NCBI GenBank assembly: GCA_019359245.1
Contig: JAHHHR010000009.1
Coordinates: 110,768 to 174,767, forward strand
Direction: 5' to 3'
DNA length: 64,000 nucleotides
Origin: Nostoc desertorum CM1-VF14
Lineage (GTDB): Bacteria; Cyanobacteriota; Cyanobacteriia; Cyanobacteriales; Nostocaceae
A program made the translations under genes and the position numbers. Under the pieces are notes generated by a model. It searched no databases and had not been told where the DNA came from. It was given only the letters and a program-made list of their open reading frames with translations. This document shows, one piece after another, positions 1 to 7,415 of the stretch (positions are counted from its first letter, which is position 1; every line of letters begins with the position of its first letter).

Positions 1-159
1 ATCTTTGTAGTTCGCCATATTTATTATGAATATGGATATTAACGTCTACGATTTCTTGATATTTAAAGAATTTATTTTAAAATTAAATTTGTATAAAGAG
101 GAACTATGTAGTATATTTTTTGAATAGGCATAATACATATTTCTTAAAAAATTAATTGC

Positions 160-187
160 TTGACCTTTAGAGCAAGAGTCGTATAAT
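160..187 (+). promoter_or_regulatory. Sigma70-type promoter of the GG-leader peptide cluster
   Basis: A TTGACC box at 160-165 and a TATAAT box at 182-187 are separated by 16 bases, close to the bacterial consensus. They lie about 110 bases before the first precursor ATG, which gives a leader of about 100 nt. The -10 region is kept in altered form (TAATAAT) before copies 2 and 3, but TTGACC lies outside the repeat unit and is absent there, so this looks like the single promoter of the tandem genes. The transcription start is inferred, not shown. Confidence 0.55.
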
Positions 188-296
188 ACTTTTAGCGGAA
201 CAAAAAAGTAACTAAAGATACTCTTTAAATGTTTATATTTAGTACTTTGAAGTGACGTTAGTTTTACCCTCAACAATCAAGCGAGAACTCAAGATT

Positions 297-536
297 ATGG
301 AAAGCACATTGTTCACCACATTAACCGTTACCGAAGAATCCAATTTATCTGGTGGTACTTCCTACAAGTCTTATAAGAAGTACGCACCCAAAAAATACGA
401 TAAGAAAGATGACAAGAAACCCAGCAAATTTGATTTAGATTTGAACCTGAATATAGTTACACAAGTCATTGCTGGTAACGTCATCAAAGATAGTGTTGTA
501 GTCCAAAATTCCGAGATCATCAACACCAACAAGTAG
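297..536 (+). CDS. Double-glycine-leader secreted peptide precursor, copy 1
   Basis: This 79-residue protein has an N-terminal leader MESTLFTTLTVTEESNLSGG ending in the GG motif cut by C39 peptidases, with the usual hydrophobic positions and acidic EE before it. The predicted mature peptide is 59 residues. Its first third is rich in Lys and Tyr (SYKSYKKYAPKKYDKKDDKK) and its last half is more apolar and Asn-rich (NIVTQVIAGNVIKD). It contains no Cys. I chose the ATG at 297 rather than the in-frame GTG at 252 because an indel in copy 3 puts that GTG out of frame. No modification enzyme is adjacent, so an unmodified bacteriocin-like or signalling peptide is the simplest reading. The PCAT transporter 2 kb downstream is the likely processing exporter. 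I do not recognise the mature peptide family. Confidence 0.8.
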   Translation: MESTLFTTLTVTEESNLSGGTSYKSYKKYAPKKYDKKDDKKPSKFDLDLNLNIVTQVIAGNVIKDSVVVQNSEIINTNK

Positions 537-670
537 AAGAGCAAGAGTCGTAATAATACTTTCTTTATAGCGGAACAGGAAAGTAATTAAATATGCTCTT
601 TGCGATTGATATTTAGTACTTTGAAGTGACGTTAGTTTTACCCTCAACAATCAAGCGAGAACTCAAGATT

Positions 671-910
671 ATGGAAAGCACATTGTTCACCACATTAACC
701 GTTACCGAAGAAGCCAATTTATCTGGTGGTACTTCCTACAAGTCTTATAAGAAGTACACACCCAAAAAATACGATAAGAAAGATGACAAGAAACCCAGCA
801 AATTTGATTTAGATTTGAACCTGAATATAGTTACACAAGTCATTGCTGGTAACGTCATCAAAGACAGTGTTGTAGTCCAAAATTCCGAGATCATCAACAC
901 CAACAAGTAG
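671..910 (+). CDS. Double-glycine-leader secreted peptide precursor, copy 2
   Basis: This is a near-perfect duplicate of copy 1, also 79 residues. The visible amino-acid differences are Ala for Ser three positions after TEE in the leader (EEANLSGG) and Thr for Ala in the core (KKYTPKK). The leader cleavage site and C-terminal half are unchanged. It lies 134 bases after copy 1 with the same leader-sequence blocks but without its own TTGACC box, so co-transcription from the promoter at 160 is likely. The function is the same as for copy 1: an exported peptide of unknown activity. Confidence 0.8.
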   Translation: MESTLFTTLTVTEEANLSGGTSYKSYKKYTPKKYDKKDDKKPSKFDLDLNLNIVTQVIAGNVIKDSVVVQNSEIINTNK

Positions 911-1048
911 AAGAGCAAGAGTCGTAATAATACTTTCTTTTAGCGGAACAGATAAGTAATTAAATATACTCTTTAAATGTTTATATTTATTGCTTTGAAG
1001 TGACGTTACTTTTACCTTACCCTCAACAATCAAGCGAGAACTAAGATT

Positions 1049-1288
1049 ATGGAAAGCACATTGTTCACCACATTAACCGTTACCGAAGAAGCCAATTTGT
1101 CTGGTGGTACTTCCTACAAGTCTTATAAGAAGTACGCACCCAAAAAATACGATAAGAAAGATGACAAGAAACCCAGCAAATTTGATTTAGATTTGAACTT
1201 GAATATAGTTACACAAGTCATTGCTGGTAACGTCATCAAAGACAGTGTTGTAGTCCAAAATTCCGAGATCATCAACACCAACAAGTAG
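1049..1288 (+). CDS. Double-glycine-leader secreted peptide precursor, copy 3
   Basis: This is the third copy, 79 residues, with EEANLSGG as in copy 2 and KKYAPKK as in copy 1, so the variable sites are shuffled among copies as expected after unequal crossing-over or gene conversion. Its leader carries small indels (an extra TACCT-like segment and one A lost just before the ATG). These break the upstream GTG frame and thereby support the ATG as the common start. Homology to the other units ends a few bases after the stop codon. Confidence 0.8.
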   Translation: MESTLFTTLTVTEEANLSGGTSYKSYKKYAPKKYDKKDDKKPSKFDLDLNLNIVTQVIAGNVIKDSVVVQNSEIINTNK

Positions 1289-1960
1289 AAGAGGTTTAGT
1301 ATAAGGGAAAGAATAAACGTAAAGACACGATTAACCGCATCTTTACTAGGGTAAAGTGTCTTAAACAAACTAACCTGCTCCAACAGGGTAGTTTGGTTTC
1401 TGCTAAGACATTAGCTTTGTTGCTTATTGCAGATATTCTAGCATTACGTTTATTCTCACCGCATACTTTTGTTGAACAAAGTTAATAAAGCCTGTCAACA
1501 GTCGCCTACCAGCAATTGTTGACGGGTTTACCTAGTACTGTTGATAAAGATACTGCTCACCTTGAATAGTCAAGCAGATAACTCAGCACTACTAGGAATC
1601 AGGTGGATTGATCACAATCTAGTAATTTTTGAAAGATAACGAAACTCTTTTTACCTGGCTTATTCCTTTGGAGTGAGCAAGTGTGCCTAAAGGTTTACAT
1701 ACCAAAATTACCGATTTTTTTCCTGTTGGTAACTAAGTTGATGAAAATAACTCTAAACTATGTGATAGAAATAACAATCAATCTCTTCGGATTGTTTCAT
1801 ATCATGGGCAATAACATAGTATAAGTTATTTATACCTCTCTACTTGTAGAAAATACAGCCATTTTGGTACGTACTAGATTTCGTTATCTTGATTTTGAAT
1901 TGAAGCAGTTTTGTGTAAAGTTCAAAACTCATAATTTAGTACATGGGGTTAAGTAAAATT
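1289..1960 (+). other. Intergenic region between precursor 3 and precursor 4
   Basis: This 670-base stretch has no gene I can support. It contains a 12-bp imperfect hairpin (1366-1377 with 1384-1395, one mismatch, 6-base loop) just after the tandem genes, which could act as a 3' end but lacks a clear T-run. An open frame without any ATG runs from 1300 to the stop at 1483-1485 and encodes an apolar segment (KTLALLLIADILALRLFS). It may be a remnant of a lost gene. The rest shows no recognisable motif. Confidence 0.4.
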
Positions 1961-2218
1961 ATGAAAAGCACTCAAATCTTCTCAACGTTTATATCCCTCA
2001 CTGAAACCGAAGAATCAAGCGTGTGTGGTGGGGAGAGCGTAGTGTATTCTAGCAACACAGTAATTTACAGTAAAGGCAAGAGTTCATGGAAGAAAACACA
2101 AGTGAAGAAACAAACAGTAAAATCAGCTAAAAAAGTTTTGAAAACTGCCAAAATAGGGAAAATTGCAGAGTTAGGGATATTAAAGCGCCTATCCTCTCTA
2201 CTAGATTTTGATTGGTAG
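1961..2218 (+). CDS. Diverged double-glycine-leader peptide precursor (fourth)
   Basis: This 85-residue protein has a leader (MKSTQIFSTFISLTETEES plus SVCGG) that aligns with the tandem precursors over the F-T/S-x-L-T-x-T-E-E-S segment and the terminal GG. The mature part, about 61 residues, is unrelated to the tandem copies. It begins with Ser, Val and Tyr residues, is strongly basic in the middle (KKTQVKKQTVKSAKKVLKTAK) and ends in a helix-like stretch LGILKRLSSLLDFDW, so a cationic amphipathic helix is plausible. An alternative start six codons upstream (1943) is possible, but the homologous leader begins at 1961. It lies 350 bases before the PCAT gene and is probably a substrate of the same exporter. 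Confidence 0.72.
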   Translation: MKSTQIFSTFISLTETEESSVCGGESVVYSSNTVIYSKGKSSWKKTQVKKQTVKSAKKVLKTAKIGKIAELGILKRLSSLLDFDW

Positions 2219-2266
2219 TAATTCAGTTAATCCGCTTGGATTAGAGGCAAAATCTTAAATTGCGTA

Positions 2267-2336
2267 GGTTGGGTTGAATGTAGTAAAACCCAAAGTTTTC
2301 GGGAATTTGTTGCGTTTTACTACGTTCAACCCAACC
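2267..2336. repeat. Dispersed cyanobacterial inverted repeat (GGTTGGGTTGAA type)
   Basis: The arms at 2267-2289 and 2314-2336 are 23 bases each and pair with one wobble mismatch around a 24-base loop. The core GGTTGGGTTGAA ... TTCAACCCAACC is a widespread interspersed palindrome in Nostoc-like genomes. It could fold as a long hairpin between precursor 4 and the exporter gene. Confidence 0.8.
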
Positions 2337-2504
2337 GTATTGAGTAATAATTAAGTGGGCGGGAATAGTTAAAGGTTTGTGGTAAGCGGCTCAATCCCCT
2401 TACTAATGGATAATTTAATTAAATTTGCATTGTGTAAGATAGTTTGATTTCTTTTTGCCCAGTTACTTTAGTAAAATTAGACTGTTGGTCAAAATTTTAA
2501 CCAC

Positions 2505-2532
2505 GCAGGGACGAAACCCTGCTATTTTTTTT
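2505..2532 (+). terminator. Intrinsic terminator-like hairpin upstream of PCAT
   Basis: GCAGGG at 2505-2510 pairs with CCCTGC at 2517-2522 around ACGAAA and is followed by TATTTTTTTT. This is a compact rho-independent terminator shape. It may end the precursor transcripts before the transporter gene or act as an attenuator that lowers transporter expression relative to the peptides. Confidence 0.65.
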
Positions 2533-2570
2533 GGTTTTTATCATAATATTATTGGGTACTGGAGTGTGAA

Positions 2571-4715
2571 ATGAAATACCAAGTTGTTACACAACATAGT
2601 GAAGAAGATTGTGGAGCTGCTTGTCTTGCTTCCGTTGCCAAACATTATCGCCGTAACTTTACACTAAATCGCATCCGGGAAGCGGTAGGGACTGGCCAAC
2701 TTGGAACAACATTGTTGGGATTGAGGCGAGGAGCGGAGGCACTTGGTTTCAATGCGCGTTCGGTCAGGGCATCAACAGAAATATTAGACCGAATGAACCA
2801 AGCGCCACTGCCAGCAATCATCCACTGGAAAGGCTACCACTGGGTTGTTTTGTATGGTCAGAAAGGCAAAAAATATGTAATTGCTGACCCAGCTTTTAAT
2901 ATCCGTTATGTGTCTAGAAAAGAATTAACGGAGGCTTGGTCAGATCAAGTCATGCTGTTACTAGAGCCAGATTCGGTTCGCTTTTATGCTCAATCGGATG
3001 AGAAAGTCAACGGTATTTGGCGCTTTGCGAAGCGTGCAATGCCTTATGGAGGCATAATATTCGAGGCTTTTCTCTGCGCTATAGTTATCGGTCTGCTTTC
3101 GTTAACGTCTCCTTTCCTGCTTCAAATTCTAACGGATGATGTACTAGTTCGGGGAGATATCCAGCTTCTTGCTGGTGTGATTATTGCTGTTGTAGTGATG
3201 AATTTGGTGTCAAGTAGTCTACAACTAGTTCAATCTAACCTGATTGCCAATTTTGCCCAACGGCTTGAGCTAGGGCTAGTTCTGGAATTTGCTAGGTCAA
3301 TCCTGCGGTTGCCTTTGGCTTATTATGAATCACGTCGCAGTGGCGAGATCGTTAGCAGATTACAAGATATTCAACAAATTAATCAGCTAGTTGCTCAAGC
3401 AGTTATCAGTCTGCCTAGCCAGTTGTTTATCGGACTGATTTCTTTAGGTTTCATGGTGTTCTATAGCTGGAAACTTACCTTTGTTGCCGTCGTTGTTGCT
3501 ATTGTCATGAGTTCATCTACGGTGGTTTTCTTGCCTACACTTCAACAAAAAATTAGAAGTCTATTGGTCTTAGATGCGGAAAACCAGGGTGTTTTAGTTG
3601 AAAGCTTTAAAGGAGCGCTGACACTCAAAACTACTACTGCTGGTCCTCAATTTTGGGAAGAATTTCAGAACAGATTTGGTCGGCTTTCAAACATAACATT
3701 TCGCACAGTTCAGATTGGAATTATTAACAACATCTTTTCTGGATTAGTTTATGCTATTGGTAGCGTTACTTTGATTGGTTTTGGCAGCATCCTAGTTATT
3801 GGTAAAGAACTCAGCATCGGTCAACTACTGGCTTTTAACGGGATGAATGGCAATTTTTTGGCACTCATCGGTGCTGTAATTGGATTTATAGATGAATTCA
3901 TGCGTGCCAAAACTGCCACGGAACGTTTAACAGAAGTTATCGATTCCACACCTGAATCTCCAAGCGATAGTAATAAACCCTTTGCTAAAATTCCCGGTGA
4001 TGCTGATATTATTTGCACAAAGCTAAACTTTCACTACGCTGGCAGACTAGAGCTACTAGAAGATTTTTCCCTCACAATTCCTGGTGGTAAAGTTGTTGCC
4101 CTAATTGGCACATCTGGCTGTGGAAAAAGTTCTCTTGCGAAACTGATAGCCGGATTATATGCACCTAATTCTGGCAATATTCGCTTTGGAATGTACAATA
4201 TGCAAGACTTAGCTCTTGATTGTTTGCGGCAACAAGTTGTTCTCGTTCCTCAAGACGCTCATTTTTGGAGTCGCACAATCATTGAAAACTTCCGCTTAGG
4301 TTCTCCTCACCTCACCTTCGATCAAATTGTCAAGGCGTGCCAAATTGCTGAGGCAGATGAGTTTATTAGTAGACTGCCTGAAAAATATCAAACTGTATTA
4401 GGCGAATTTGGGTCAAATATTTCTGGTGGACAACGCCAAAGACTGGCTTTAGCAAGAGCTATTGTTAATGATCCACCAGTCCTAATTCTAGACGAATCAA
4501 CTGCTGGACTCGATCCAGTTAGCGAAGCTCAAGTTTTAGATCAATTGTTGTCCCACCGCCAAGGTAAAACCACAATCCTGATTAGCCACCGTCCTAGAGT
4601 AATTAACCGTGCTGATTGGATTGTTTTTCTTAATCAAGGCAAGTTAGAAACTCAGGGGACAGTAGAAGATTTGCGTGTCCAGTCAGGAAAGCATTTAGAC
4701 TTTTTAAACCCTTAA
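2571..4715 (+). CDS. Peptidase-containing ABC transporter (C39-type bacteriocin exporter)
   Basis: This 714-residue protein is an inner-membrane exporter that cuts double-glycine leaders and pumps the mature peptide using ATP. Residues 1-135 form the C39 peptidase: the catalytic Cys14 sits in EEDCGAACLAS, and the His in GYHWVVLYG and Asp in IADPAF complete the triad. Residues 155-440 are the transmembrane domain. The nucleotide-binding domain from about 475 has Walker A GTSGCGKSS, signature ISGGQRQRLALARA, Walker B VLILDEST and H-loop ISHRP. Length matches LagD/SunT/HetC-like PCATs. GGAG precedes the ATG. No HlyD-type adaptor gene is next to it, which is notable because cyanobacterial exporters are often paired with one. 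It is the natural processing partner of the four precursors upstream. Confidence 0.93.
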   Translation: MKYQVVTQHSEEDCGAACLASVAKHYRRNFTLNRIREAVGTGQLGTTLLGLRRGAEALGFNARSVRASTEILDRMNQAPLPAIIHWKGYHWVVLYGQKGKKYVIADPAFNIRYVSRKELTEAWSDQVMLLLEPDSVRFYAQSDEKVNGIWRFAKRAMPYGGIIFEAFLCAIVIGLLSLTSPFLLQILTDDVLVRGDIQLLAGVIIAVVVMNLVSSSLQLVQSNLIANFAQRLELGLVLEFARSILRLPLAYYESRRSGEIVSRLQDIQQINQLVAQAVISLPSQLFIGLISLGFMVFYSWKLTFVAVVVAIVMSSSTVVFLPTLQQKIRSLLVLDAENQGVLVESFKGALTLKTTTAGPQFWEEFQNRFGRLSNITFRTVQIGIINNIFSGLVYAIGSVTLIGFGSILVIGKELSIGQLLAFNGMNGNFLALIGAVIGFIDEFMRAKTATERLTEVIDSTPESPSDSNKPFAKIPGDADIICTKLNFHYAGRLELLEDFSLTIPGGKVVALIGTSGCGKSSLAKLIAGLYAPNSGNIRFGMYNMQDLALDCLRQQVVLVPQDAHFWSRTIIENFRLGSPHLTFDQIVKACQIAEADEFISRLPEKYQTVLGEFGSNISGGQRQRLALARAIVNDPPVLILDESTAGLDPVSEAQVLDQLLSHRQGKTTILISHRPRVINRADWIVFLNQGKLETQGTVEDLRVQSGKHLDFLNP

Positions 4716-4771
4716 TTGCTCACAGATTTAACTAGTCCAGCCTTATTTGATTTATCAAAATTGAAAGCTTT

Positions 4772-4804
4772 AGAACCCCTACTTATTAGAAAAGTCGGGG
4801 TTCT
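4772..4804 (+). terminator. Probable terminator after the PCAT gene
   Basis: AGAACCCC at 4772-4779 pairs perfectly with GGGGTTCT at 4797-4804. The intervening sequence can extend pairing (ACTT with AAGT). The run that follows, TGTTGTT, is only moderately T-rich. It lies 57 bases after the transporter stop codon. Confidence 0.5.
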
Positions 4805-5230
4805 TGTTGTTCATAAATGATTTAAGCTTGCTATACACTAAGCAAGTCTCAAGCATTCCTTTGATAAACTCAAAGCTAAAGCCAAACAAGTTCACATTCT
4901 TTATAAAGTTTTGGTAACTAAATATACCGTTCTACTTTGCATTAAAAACAATACTTTAACTCTCTTTCTTCTATTCTTTAAAAAACAGAAATCAGAAACC
5001 TTTATTTTAAAGACTTAAGTAAATATACTGCCGTGGTTATGTAAACTAGCTTAATAAACCAGGTGTTGCAACAACAAACCAAAACCTATATGTCTTTTTT
5101 GTTTCTTAACTATGACTGAGATATTACAATTTCCCGAAAGAGCGCTTAATTGTCAGGGAAGTAAGATATTTGTACTGAGGTATTCATAAAAACTTATTTA
5201 ATAAAATCTTTTGCATATATATACTTGTCG

Positions 5231-5258
5231 TTAATAAGTATTAAGAAATACTTATTAA
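5231..5258. promoter_or_regulatory. Perfect 12-bp inverted repeat, candidate operator
   Basis: TTAATAAGTATT at 5231-5242 and AATACTTATTAA at 5247-5258 are exact reverse complements separated by AAGA. It lies in AT-rich DNA about 340 bases before the dehydrogenase start and has no T-run, so a protein-binding site is more likely than a terminator. No regulator is known. Confidence 0.4.
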
Positions 5259-5600
5259 AGAATATTGCAATAGCTTGATTTAATTGCTAACGTGTGTATG
5301 ACAACGATGCTGATGAGCGCTCGGATCTAGGAGAAGTAAAATCTATGAGCTATATACATTCAGCCAAGTCTGTTAGGCTTTAACAGCTTAAAAACGATAA
5401 ATTTCTGCCTCGTATAGACAATTATGAGGGATTGCAGATTAACCAAGAAATATCTCGTTGCTAAAGGCTTAGTTTCAGTTTGATTTAAATTGCAATTGAT
5501 TATTTGTCTTACCTTGTGCTGACAAGCGAGTAGCTCTTGATTGTGTGTATCGGCAATAACGAAGAGTTTGGTAAGACTTAAATTTTGGAGGATAAAACCA

Positions 5601-6422
5601 ATGGAGATTCAAGGTAAAGTTGCTCTAATTACAGGGGCTTCGCGTGGGATTGGACGAGCGATCGCCCTCGAACTAGCGCAAAGCGGTATCAAGCGGCTGA
5701 TATTGGTAGCACGCGATCGCCAAAAGTTAGTTGAGGTAGCTAACGAAATCGAGGCGATGGGAACAGAAACTGCGATCGTGGCCTTAGATTTGACGCAGAC
5801 AATTGAAGTAAATATCGCTGTTGCCCAACTGTGGCGCAATTATGGGCAGATTCACCTGCTGGTTAATTGTGCGGGAGTCGCATACCAAAGCTCGTTTTTA
5901 CAATCTAAACTCCCCCAAGTTCAAGAAGAACTCTCGGTAAACTTGCTCGGAATGTACAATCTCACTAGTCTGATAGCTAGACGTATGGCCAGCCAAAGGC
6001 AAGGAACAATCGTCAATGTATCAAGTCTGATGGGAAAGGTGGCTGCACCGACGATGGCGACTTACTCAGCTACCAAGTTTGCCATCTTAGGATTTACCCA
6101 AGCCTTGCGCCAGGAACTAGCTGATTACAATATCCGAGTAATTGCATTACTACCTTCCCTCACAGACACAGATATGGTACGCGACTTAAAATTATTTCGC
6201 TGGGTGATCCCCATGACTCCCCAGCAAGTGGCTAAAGCACTCGTCACCGGAATGCAAAACGATTCATCAGAAATTTTAGTCGGATGGCAAAGTCATTTAG
6301 CTGTATGGTGTCAACGCCTTGCTCCTTGGTTGCTAGAACTAATTTTACGAATAGCAACTCCGCCAGCACCAAGCAGACAACGGCTGATTGAAAAACTTAT
6401 CCCTTCGCGTAGCGTCTCGTAG
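5601..6422 (+). CDS. Short-chain dehydrogenase/reductase
   Basis: This 273-residue classical SDR is an NAD(P)(H)-dependent oxidoreductase of unknown substrate. The cofactor-binding motif TGASRGIG lies near residues 11-18, the structural NCAG motif follows about 75 residues later, and the catalytic Ser with YSATK (YxxxK) lies near residue 155. The C-terminal 40 residues are apolar (WLLELILRIA), which could give peripheral membrane attachment. I start at the ATG at 5601 because GGAGG lies ten bases upstream; the open frame extends 20 codons further without support. The last codons and the stop lie inside a dispersed repeat (6403-6431), so the native C-terminus may have been replaced. Confidence 0.88.
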   Translation: MEIQGKVALITGASRGIGRAIALELAQSGIKRLILVARDRQKLVEVANEIEAMGTETAIVALDLTQTIEVNIAVAQLWRNYGQIHLLVNCAGVAYQSSFLQSKLPQVQEELSVNLLGMYNLTSLIARRMASQRQGTIVNVSSLMGKVAAPTMATYSATKFAILGFTQALRQELADYNIRVIALLPSLTDTDMVRDLKLFRWVIPMTPQQVAKALVTGMQNDSSEILVGWQSHLAVWCQRLAPWLLELILRIATPPAPSRQRLIEKLIPSRSVS

Positions 6423-6431
6423 ACAAGGGGA
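6403..6431. repeat. Dispersed CGCGTAGCGTCTCGTAG-type repeat
   Basis: The segment containing CTTCGCGTAGCGTCTCGTAG is a common interspersed Nostoc repeat. A closely related copy occurs at 18151-18204. Here it supplies the final SRSVS codons and stop of the dehydrogenase gene. Confidence 0.65.
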
Positions 6432-6453
6432 GACACCGAGAGCGATCGCTAAC

Positions 6454-7221
6454 TCAACACTCTTGAACAAACTTGTCCAAAATCTTCAGTCGTTTGGCTT
6501 TACCCTTGTGCAACAAAGTAATGCTCACAGTGCCAAGAAATGCTAATAAGCTGAAAGTAGAAGTAGATTCAGGAACAGACTTGGGATTCTCAATTTTGAG
6601 AACTTGTCCAAGTCCAGGGCGATCGCCTCGGTTTGTCACGTAAATAGCACCATCAGCACCAATAGTCAAAGCAGTAGGAGACTCTAATCCATTGCCACTC
6701 AGAATAGTTGTGCGAGTCCCATCGTTCGCTATTTTAATTACAGAACCATCTAGATTTCCTTTCCAGAGTGACTGATTAGCGTACTGCAAAGCATATAAAT
6801 TACCCTCGGTATCAAAATCTAAGTCAGTAAGTTGGGTAAAGCCATCGGTATAAACTGTTGGTTGACCATCAGCACCAACTCGATAGATTTTTGCTTCACC
6901 TTCTGGAAAAGGAAAACCAGTTAATTCGCTAATATAATAAGCGCCATCTGGTCCTTTGGCGATATTTGTGGGTACTGCTTGGATTTCAAATGGCGATGAT
7001 AATGCGCCAGAGGGAAAAATTGGATTAGTTAATGTCTGCCGGGGAATTGTAGCGATCGCCTTTAAATTACTTCCATCAGTACCTACGCTGAGTAACTCAT
7101 TAGCACCAGTATCAACCGCAATAATATTATTTCCATCTACAAGAAGAGAGAAGGGATTGCTTCCAAAAATCTTTGCAACATAAAGAATCGGCTGTAGGGA
7201 TCTACATCTGTACGTACGTCT
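6454..7221 (-). pseudogene. 5'-truncated ScyD/ScyE-family PEP-CTERM protein
   Basis: On the minus strand an open frame of 255 residues runs from a TAG at 7222-7224 to the stop at 6454 with no ATG or GTG near its beginning. The protein reads as beta-propeller-like repeats (GADGAIYVTNRGDRPG, DFDTEGNLYAL, GPDGAYYISELTGFPFPEG) typical of ScyD/ScyE proteins. It ends with a PEP-CTERM sorting signal: VPES, an apolar segment, then KGKAKR. Family members are roughly 100 residues longer at the N-terminus and have a signal peptide; both are missing here. Only an internal TTG (6789) could start translation, which would give a 111-residue product without export signal. I therefore call it a decayed gene. 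A natural short protein seems unlikely. Confidence 0.75.
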
Positions 7222-7415
7222 CTAGTAACCAATTAAGTAATTTTACGATATATTTTTTAACACTTTTGTATACAAATGTGATATCCAAACTATTGAACTA
7301 CCAGATATTGCGGGACTACAAGAAGATCGCAGTTTGCATCAATACATAAAGTTGCAGATCAGAAATTGCTGTGCGATCGCATAATTAGACATACCTTGTT
7401 TCGGAGCAATCAGAA

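Larger units (their letters stand above)
169..1292 (+). repeat. Triplicated ~370-bp direct repeat carrying the precursor genes
   Basis: Three head-to-tail units start at the motif AGAGCAAGAG at 169, 538 and 912, giving spacings of 369 and 374 bases. Each unit holds a leader region with conserved segments (GCGGAACA, TTTGAAGTGACGTTA, CAACAATCAAGCGAGAAC) followed by a 79-codon gene. Identity looks above 95 percent in the genes and a little lower in the leaders, which points to recent tandem duplication or ongoing gene conversion. Confidence 0.9.
2219..2570 (+). other. Repeat-containing leader region of the PCAT gene
   Basis: This 350-base interval holds a dispersed inverted repeat (2267-2336) and a terminator-like hairpin with a T-run (2505-2532), both listed separately. 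No gene is seen. A GGAG ribosome-binding site lies about ten bases before the transporter ATG at 2571. Confidence 0.6.
4716..5600 (+). other. Long intergenic region between PCAT and SDR genes
   Basis: These 885 bases contain a hairpin at 4772-4804 and a perfect palindrome at 5231-5258 (both listed) in AT-rich sequence. No coding frame is supported. A GGAGG ribosome-binding site at 5587-5591 belongs to the dehydrogenase gene. Confidence 0.6.

Noticed and set aside
252..296. Extension of the peptide precursors to the GTG at 252 (and 626)
   Set aside because: An indel in the third copy puts the GTG out of frame, and the double-glycine leader is complete from the ATG.
169..4715. Interpretation of the peptide cluster as a lanthipeptide or other modified RiPP
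   Set aside because: The tandem cores lack Cys and no LanM, radical-SAM or other modifying enzyme is encoded nearby.
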